A stretch of DNA of 12,715 nucleotides, taken from Candidatus Zhuqueibacterota bacterium. GTDB lineage: Bacteria; Zhuqueibacterota; Zhuqueibacteria; Residuimicrobiales; Krinioviventaceae. The first letter of the stretch is position 1. Each line of letters starts with the position of its first letter. The stretch spans positions 1-12,715 of the forward strand of contig RQOI01000660.1 of assembly GCA_003854995.1 (NCBI GenBank), in the 5' to 3' direction. The notes under the pieces are model-generated. The model was given only the letters and a program-made list of their open reading frames with translations, did no database searches and had not been told where the DNA came from. Made by a program: the position numbers and the translations under genes. Below are positions 8,027 through 12,715 of the stretch, piece by piece.

Positions 8027-8307
8027 TCATATTTCATTTACTGGTAGCTGCGATTGCCAGAAAACCGTTGAGAAGAATAAGCTAATAAGGTGGAAATGTG
8101 TGGGGTGCTATTTTGCTATTAGGTTGAAAGATAAAAATAAGGTATGAAGACAATGCAGGCTCGCTTTTCATAGCTGGATAGTCTAATGCACCACATTTCG
8201 AAACTTGACAATTCGGTAAAATCCTTTGGTTTGTTGCGGCATTTTCTAAAGAAACCTTTCGAGAAGCTTTCGTCGAGATTTGAGAAACCTTATTTTTGTC
8301 TTTTCGA

Positions 8308-8383
8308 CCTTGTGATCCTTTGCGTTTTTGTGGTTTTGTGTTGATTTTTTATTCAATTTTACCAGTAACTGACGTTGTACGCT
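8308..8383 (+). repeat. Dispersed repeat copy B, right arm
   Basis: This segment aligns across its full length with 75-149 in the same orientation. Shared blocks include gtttttgtg, gtgttgat, tttat, ccagt.actgac and acgct. Identity is about 80% over the first 45 bases, and a 1-base length difference falls in the AT-rich middle. It lies about 100 bp upstream of the EF-G start codon. No coding potential is apparent. Confidence 0.6.
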
Positions 8384-8478
8384 TTGCTATCAATTTCTAT
8401 TTGTTTTGGGCAAAAAAATTGCTAAATTATGTGCTGTGAATTTTCGCCTATTTTGTACTCTAATGATCAACGCGAAGG

Positions 8479-10569
8479 ATGACGTCATACATGGCTGATA
8501 TACAGAAAAGACGCAATATCGGCATCAGCGCCCATATCGATTCCGGCAAAACGACTCTGACAGAGCGGATACTCTTCTATACCAACAGAATTCATGCGAT
8601 TCATGAGGTGAAGGGCAAGGATGGCGTGGGCGCCAAAATGGATTCCATGGAGCTGGAACGGGAACGCGGCATCACCATTCAATCCGCCTCGACGAATGTG
8701 GAGTGGAAAAAGCACTCCATCGATGTCATTGATACGCCCGGCCACGTGGATTTCACCGTGGAAGTGGAGCGCTCTCTGCGCGTCCTCGACGGTGCGGTGC
8801 TGGTGTTGTGCTCAGTCGGCGGTGTGCAGTCGCAGTCCATCACCGTGGACCGACAGATGAAGCGGTACAAAGTGCCGCGAATTGCCTTCATCAATAAATG
8901 CGACCGCATGGGAGCAAATCCGGAGAAAGTCACCGAGCAGCTGCGCGACAAGCTCGGCCACAATGCGGTCCTCATGCAACTGCCCATCGGCCTGGAGCAG
9001 GATTTTCGGGGCATCATCGACCTCGTCTCGATGAAAGCCTATTACTTTGATGGCGAGGCGGGCGAAAATATCCGTCAGGAAGAAATTCCGGCTGAATATT
9101 TGGGGCGCGCCATGGAAAAACGCGACATCCTCCTCGACGCAGCCTCTGCCTTCAGCGAAGAGCTCATGGAAGCCTACCTTGAAGATGACATCAGGGCGGA
9201 ACAAATTTATACGGCAGTGCGCAGGGGCACGCTGTCGCTTGAGCTGACGCCGGTATTCCTCGGTTCGGCATTCAAAAACAAGGGCGTTCAGCTGCTGCTC
9301 GATGCAGTATTGGCGTATCTCCCTTCGCCACAGGATGTTACAAACATGGCTCTCGACCTGGATAAAAACGAGGAAATCGTCACCCTCACGACGAACGAAG
9401 ACGATCCGCTGGTCATGTTGGCCTTCAAGCTGGACGACACCCGATTCGGCCAGCTCACCTATGTTCGCGTTTACCAGGGCGCCATTCAAAAGGGGGATGA
9501 AATCGTCAACTCTCGCACCGGCAAAAAAGTGCGGGTAGGTCGTCTCGTTCGCATGCATGCCGACGAGATGGAGGACATCAAAAAGGCCGGCCCTGGCGAA
9601 ATTGTCTCGCTGTTCGGCATCGATTGCGCCTCCGGCGACACCTTCACCTCCCCCAGGGTCAACTATACCATGACCTCCATGTTTGTGCCGACGCCGGTCA
9701 TTTCATTGTCCCTCAAACCCAAGAGCAACAAAGCGTCTGAAAACATGGCCAAAGCGCTCAACCGGTTCACCAAGGAAGATCCGTCCTTTCAGGTCTATGT
9801 CGATCATGAGACGAATGACACCATCATCCGGGGCATGGGCGAGCTGCATCTGGAGGTATATGTCGAACGCATGCGGCGCGAATACGACGTTGAGTTGGAG
9901 ACCGGCCGGCCGCAGGTGGCCTATCGCGAGAGCATCTCCAGGTCATCGACCTTTGATTATACGCACAAAAAGCAGACCGGTGGCGCCGGTCAATATGCGC
10001 GGATTGTCGGCGCCATTGCGCCAAACCACGGATCGAATTTTGAGTTCATCGATGAAGTGAAGGGCGGCACCATTCCTTCGGAATATATCCCGGCCTGCGA
10101 AAGAGGCTTTAACATGGCGATGGAAAAGGGAACGCTCACCGGTTTCCCCATCGTCGGCATTAAAATTATCATCAATGATGGCAATTATCATCCGGTGGAC
10201 TCTTCCGACCTGGCCTTCCAGACCGCCGCGCTGTCGGCATTCCGGGAGGTCTATCCGCGCTGCAAGCCGATCATCCTGGAACCCATCATGCGCGTGGGAG
10301 TTGAAGGCCCGTCAGAATTTCAGGGCGTCATCCTGGCCACGATCAATCAGCGCCGCGGCGTCATTCAGAGCGCTGCGGAAGACAACGGCTTTACAGCCGT
10401 CGATGCGGAAGTCCCGTTGCGCGAAATGTTCGGCTACTCGACTGTTCTGCGCTCTGCGACGCAGGGAAAAGCCGAATTCACCATGGAGTTCAGCCGCTAT
10501 GCGAAAGTGCCGGATGCCCTCGCCGCGGAGATCATCAAAGAGTTTGCAGAAAAGAGCAAAAACAGATAA
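8479..10569 (+). CDS. fusA: Elongation factor G, spdEFG1/mitochondrial EFG1 type
   Basis: This is a translational GTPase that moves tRNA and mRNA on the ribosome after peptide transfer. ATG at 8491 (692 residues, MADIQKRRN) is the likelier start: GAAGG (8474-8478) sits 12 bases before it but directly touches the ATG at 8479. Numbered from 8491, the G motifs are AHIDSGKT (14-21), RGIT (59-62), DTPGHVD (81-87), NKCD (135-138) and GSA (258-260). Domains II-V follow without gaps, including [13 protein letters not shown] in domain IV and the tip histidine 567. Several features match the mitochondrial EFG1/spdEFG1 branch rather than standard [11 protein letters not shown] instead of [29 protein letters not shown] (38-58), and [16 protein letters not shown] replaces the common NKMD. 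No rpsL, rpsG or tuf flanks it, as a str-operon fusA would show. The next gene follows after 45 bp on the same strand. Confidence 0.95.
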   Translation: MTSYMADIQKRRNIGISAHIDSGKTTLTERILFYTNRIHAIHEVKGKDGVGAKMDSMELERERGITIQSASTNVEWKKHSIDVIDTPGHVDFTVEVERSLRVLDGAVLVLCSVGGVQSQSITVDRQMKRYKVPRIAFINKCDRMGANPEKVTEQLRDKLGHNAVLMQLPIGLEQDFRGIIDLVSMKAYYFDGEAGENIRQEEIPAEYLGRAMEKRDILLDAASAFSEELMEAYLEDDIRAEQIYTAVRRGTLSLELTPVFLGSAFKNKGVQLLLDAVLAYLPSPQDVTNMALDLDKNEEIVTLTTNEDDPLVMLAFKLDDTRFGQLTYVRVYQGAIQKGDEIVNSRTGKKVRVGRLVRMHADEMEDIKKAGPGEIVSLFGIDCASGDTFTSPRVNYTMTSMFVPTPVISLSLKPKSNKASENMAKALNRFTKEDPSFQVYVDHETNDTIIRGMGELHLEVYVERMRREYDVELETGRPQVAYRESISRSSTFDYTHKKQTGGAGQYARIVGAIAPNHGSNFEFIDEVKGGTIPSEYIPACERGFNMAMEKGTLTGFPIVGIKIIINDGNYHPVDSSDLAFQTAALSAFREVYPRCKPIILEPIMRVGVEGPSEFQGVILATINQRRGVIQSAAEDNGFTAVDAEVPLREMFGYSTVLRSATQGKAEFTMEFSRYAKVPDALAAEIIKEFAEKSKNR

Positions 10570-10614
10570 CAGGGAAACGGCCCAGTGCCGAAAGCTTAAC
10601 TTTGAAAGGCAGGC

Positions 10615-11322
10615 ATGCTAAAAGAACAGCTCATCAAGCGAAGCCCGATTCGGGTTTTGGAGGAAACGTTGGATGGCGGACTGGGGACAGGCCAGGTGGG
10701 CGTGTTGACAGCCCGCAAAGGCGTTGGCAAGACGGCCAGCCTGGTGCATATCGCCACAGATAAATTGCTGCTCGGCCAGAATGTCTTGCACATTTCGTTC
10801 GCGGATGATCCCAGGCACATTGTGACTTGGTACGAGCAGGTCTTCAGTGAGATGGCAAAAGCTTCTAAACTCGAGGATGCACTGGACATCCACGAAGAGA
10901 TCATCCGCCGTCGGGTCATCCTGCATTTCCGGCAGGACAGTTCATTCGAGCAGATAAAAGCGAGCATCGAGCAGGTCAAAATGGGCTTTCTCGGTGAGCC
11001 GCAGCTCATCATTGTCGACGGCTTTCCTTTTGAACGTGCGACGGCCGCGCAATTCGCGCAATGGCGCAGCCTGGCGCAAGAGAGCAACGTGGCCATCTGG
11101 TTCTCAGCAACGCTGCACCGGGAAAAGCTCGATCTGGACGAGCACGGTGTGCCGGCGCCGGTCAACAAGTTCTACGATCTTTTAGACATCATCATCATGC
11201 TGAAACCGCAAAAAGACTATATCGATTTTTGTCTGCTCAAATCGCATGATGACGGCAATGGCAGAAAGATTCACATCAAACTCGATCCCAAGACACTCCT
11301 CATTTCGAATCACCGCGTTTGA
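10615..11322 (+). CDS. Small RecA/KaiC-like P-loop ATPase of unknown function
   Basis: This 235-residue soluble protein has no signal peptide or membrane segment. GGLGTGQVGVL (21-31) leads into a Walker A motif ARKGVGKTA (33-41); the first position is Ala rather than Gly. A Walker B strand follows at 130-136 (QLIIVDG, Asp135). NVAIWFSATLHRE (158-170) fits the sensor strand of RecA/KaiC-type folds. It is single-domain and about the size of a KaiC half. I recall similar proteins annotated only as cytoplasmic or AAA ATPases in Deltaproteobacteria, but cannot confirm this here. The start is supported by AAAGG (10605-10609) 5 bases upstream. It follows the EF-G gene by 45 bp with no terminator seen between them, so co-transcription is likely. 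A link to translation is therefore possible but is inferred from position only. Confidence 0.8.
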   Translation: MLKEQLIKRSPIRVLEETLDGGLGTGQVGVLTARKGVGKTASLVHIATDKLLLGQNVLHISFADDPRHIVTWYEQVFSEMAKASKLEDALDIHEEIIRRRVILHFRQDSSFEQIKASIEQVKMGFLGEPQLIIVDGFPFERATAAQFAQWRSLAQESNVAIWFSATLHREKLDLDEHGVPAPVNKFYDLLDIIIMLKPQKDYIDFCLLKSHDDGNGRKIHIKLDPKTLLISNHRV

Positions 11323-11439
11323 AAGTGCTGGCGCACACCGAAAAGTGCCAAACAGCTAAATTTCTGCTTTCCATCGAACAGTGAATTCGATCAGGCCGAT
11401 CGTTAATTATGAAAATCCCACCAAAAAGAGTTGACCTTG

Positions 11440-11513
11440 CACGCCCGGAGGGGCTCGAACCCCCAACCTTCTGATCCGAAGTCAGAAGCTCTATCCAGTT
11501 GAGCTACGGGCGC
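11440..11513 (-). tRNA. tRNA-Arg (anticodon TCG)
   Basis: The minus strand folds as a full cloverleaf. The acceptor stem is GCGCCCG/CGGGCGT (one G1·U72 wobble), and the D arm contains AGCTCAACTGGATAGAGC. The anticodon stem TCTGA/TCAGA has loop CTTCGGA, giving anticodon TCG (reads CGA). The T arm is GGGGGTTCGAGCCCC. The discriminator base is G, and the following CAA shows that CCA is not encoded. It lies downstream of glnS on the same strand, beyond a strong terminator, so it likely has its own promoter within 11514-11550; no clear -35/-10 pair stands out there. Confidence 0.95.
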
Positions 11514-11552
11514 GTGGCTATAAATTAACCATTTGCACTCACTTTAGCAAAC

Positions 11553-11634
11553 AAAAAAGATGAAGCAGACAGCCTTGTGAGTGTCTGGGGGATCGGCACT
11601 CAAAATGGAGGGGATTTCGACCGCCTGCTTCATC
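11553..11634 (-). terminator. Large intrinsic terminator of glnS
   Basis: On the minus strand, 43 bases after the glnS stop, the arms GATGAAGCAG (11634-11625) and CTGCTTCATC (11568-11559) pair perfectly. Six further pairs inward (GCGGTC with GGCTGT, three of them G·U) extend the stem to 16 bp. An inner hairpin, TGAGTG/CACTCA (11602-11597 with 11583-11578), closes the loop. A T6 run follows directly (11558-11553), then G and TTT. The G·U pairs exist only in the minus-strand RNA, which fixes the direction. It separates glnS from the tRNA-Arg gene. Confidence 0.8.
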
Positions 11635-11677
11635 CTCTATATTTAACAACTGCAGAATGCAAAAGATTCGATTTTTT

Positions 11678-12715
11678 TTATTCGCCTGCTTGCGCGATCC
11701 TGGCCCAGGTATCGCGCAGTTCCACTGTCCGGTTGAAGACAAGCACACCGGCGGCCGGCTCGCTATCCGGATCGATGACAAAATAGCCCTTGCGTTCAAA
11801 CTGACATCTGTAGCCGATGGGTTTGTCGAGCAGAGAGGGTTCAACCTTGCACTGCGACAGAATTTTCAGCGAATCCGGATTGATGTATGCTGTCAACTCT
11901 TTTTTATCGACATCCGCCAGATCGGGAACGGTCAGCAGATAGTCATACAGACGCACAGTCGCATCCACGGCGTGCGCGACGCTCACCCAATGAATCGTGC
12001 TTTTAACCTTGCGGCCATCGCTCGTATAGCCGCCGCGCGATTCGGGATCATAGGTGCAGCGCAGCTCGATGATCTCGCCGCTCTTTTCGTCCTTGATCAC
12101 GTCAATGCACTTTATATAATAGGCATATCGCAGACGCACCTCGCGTCCCGGGGCGAGTCGATAGAATTTCTTCGGCGGATCTTGCATGAAATCGTCGCGC
12201 TCGATATAGATCTCGCGGCTGAACGGCACCTTGCGCGTGCCGGCCGATTCGTCCTCGGGATTATTGATCGCATCAAACTCTTCCACCTGTCCTTCGGGAT
12301 AATTGGTGATGACGACTTTAAGCGGATCCAGCACGCTCATGACGCGCGGCGACGTCTTGTTCAAATCTTCTCTGCCGCAATATTCGAGCAGTTGAATGTC
12401 GACAATGCTGTCCCGCTTGGCCACGCCGATGCGTTCAGAAAAATCGCGAATGGCCGCCGGCGTATAGCCGCGCCGGCGCAGGCCGGACAGCGTCGGCATT
12501 CTCGGATCATCCCAGCCGGACACGACGCCATCTTTGACCAGCTGCAGCAGATGGCGCTTGCTCATGATGGTATAGGTCAAATTCAGTCGGGCAAACTCTA
12601 TCTGCTGCGGATGATAGATGCCCAGCTCATCGAGGAACCAGTCGTACAGGGGGCGATGCGCCTCGAACTCGAGGGTGCAGATGGAGTGGGTGATGCCCTC
12701 GATCGAATCTTCCAG
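11678..12715 (-). CDS. glnS: Glutaminyl-tRNA synthetase, C-terminal part (5' end outside window)
   Basis: The enzyme joins glutamine to tRNA-Gln. The visible part is 345 codons, entering at [17 protein letters not shown] and running without interruption to a TAA stop. An ATG-like start at 12580 is only an internal TTG leucine codon (in [13 protein letters not shown]), so the frame continues beyond the right edge. The class I signature appears as MSKR (visible residues 51-54), the GlnRS form of [23 protein letters not shown] follows, and then the two C-terminal beta-barrels that read the anticodon ([18 protein letters not shown], then [12 protein letters not shown] near the end). The match to GlnRS rather than GluRS is clear throughout. 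Having GlnRS means direct glutaminylation, though it does not exclude a GatCAB route as well. A strong terminator lies downstream. Confidence 0.96.
   Translation of the reverse strand: MEDSIEGITHSICTLEFEAHRPLYDWFLDELGIYHPQQIEFARLNLTYTIMSKRHLLQLVKDGVVSGWDDPRMPTLSGLRRRGYTPAAIRDFSERIGVAKRDSIVDIQLLEYCGREDLNKTSPRVMSVLDPLKVVITNYPEGQVEEFDAINNPEDESAGTRKVPFSREIYIERDDFMQDPPKKFYRLAPGREVRLRYAYYIKCIDVIKDEKSGEIIELRCTYDPESRGGYTSDGRKVKSTIHWVSVAHAVDATVRLYDYLLTVPDLADVDKKELTAYINPDSLKILSQCKVEPSLLDKPIGYRCQFERKGYFVIDPDSEPAAGVLVFNRTVELRDTWARIAQAGE

Larger units (their letters stand above)
7902..8478. other. Gene-free 577-bp region between divergent rlmD and EF-G genes
   Basis: No protein or RNA gene is recognised. 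The stretch holds the rlmD promoter region and one DnaA-box-like site on the minus strand (7980-7988). It also holds the two arms of dispersed repeat copy B (7994-8026 and 8308-8383) and an imperfect inverted repeat (8093-8108 with 8188-8199). The last hundred bases must include the EF-G promoter; the best candidate (TTGTTT at 8401, TAAATT at 8423, 16-base spacer) is weak. Gene direction switches here: everything to the left is minus, and the next two genes are plus. Confidence 0.55.

Noticed and set aside
189..8383. The repeat-bracketed block as a composite mobile element
   Set aside because: No transposase or integrase is present, and rlmD is a core gene; only the repeats themselves are reported.
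8812..9558. Minus-strand reading frame (248 codons) opposite EF-G
   Set aside because: It lies wholly within EF-G in antisense and resembles no known protein.
11383..11408. Hairpin CGATC/GATCG as terminator of the ATPase gene
   Set aside because: The stem is only 5 bp with a bulged extension and no T-run follows on the plus strand.
11440..11513. tRNA-Gln next to glnS
   Set aside because: The anticodon loop CTTCGGA gives anticodon TCG, which is arginine.
11678..12580. Reading glnS as starting at 12580
   Set aside because: The codon there is TTG for leucine inside conserved GlnRS sequence; the frame is open and homologous up to the window edge.

Overview
The window (about 12.7 kb, mixed strands, moderate GC) reads as chromosomal DNA of a Gram-negative bacterium. 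It pairs a PorV/PorQ-type outer-membrane module with a protein that has a signal peptide, five DUF11/CARDB-like repeats and a FlgD/type-IX-secretion-like C-terminus. Its elongation factor G is of the spd/mitochondrial EFG1 type, and it has a glutaminyl-tRNA synthetase. This combination fits a lineage in or near the Fibrobacteres-Chlorobi-Bacteroidetes group (candidate phyla such as KSB1, Calditrichota or Zixibacteria come to mind). That placement is inference; the sequence carries no rRNA or other direct taxonomic marker.

Layout. (1) 1-188: intergenic, with a degenerate dispersed repeat (34-149) and a strong 20-bp hairpin (153-196) that overlaps the end of the first gene. (2) 189-5885, minus strand: a two-gene surface-protein operon. 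The upstream gene (3108-5885) encodes a secreted DUF11-repeat protein with a C-terminal sorting-like domain. It abuts (TAA directly followed by ATG) a 972-residue PorV/PorQ + FN3-like + CARDB + two OmpA-like domain protein (189-3107). (3) 5886-6455: a 570-bp gene-free stretch with a cluster of DnaA-box-like 9-mers in one orientation. (4) 6456-7901, minus: RlmD/RumA-type 23S rRNA uracil-5-methyltransferase with its Fe-S cysteines intact. (5) 7902-8478: a 577-bp gap between divergent genes, carrying a second copy of the dispersed repeat seen at the left edge. (6) 8479-11322, plus: EF-G of the spdEFG1 type followed, 45 bp later, by a small RecA/KaiC-like P-loop ATPase of unknown role. (7) 11440-11513, minus: tRNA-Arg(TCG). 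(8) 11553-11634: a large structured intrinsic terminator. (9) 11678-12715, minus: the C-terminal part of glnS, running off the right edge.

How the genes work together. rlmD, the EF-G gene, tRNA-Arg and glnS are all translation genes but sit in separate transcription units. The surface pair looks like a co-made export system: a secreted protein and an outer-membrane partner that could also hold peptidoglycan. The least explained items are the DnaA-box cluster, the EF-G-linked ATPase, the PorV-OmpA fusion and the paired dispersed repeats. No transposase, CRISPR array, phage gene or rRNA was seen.
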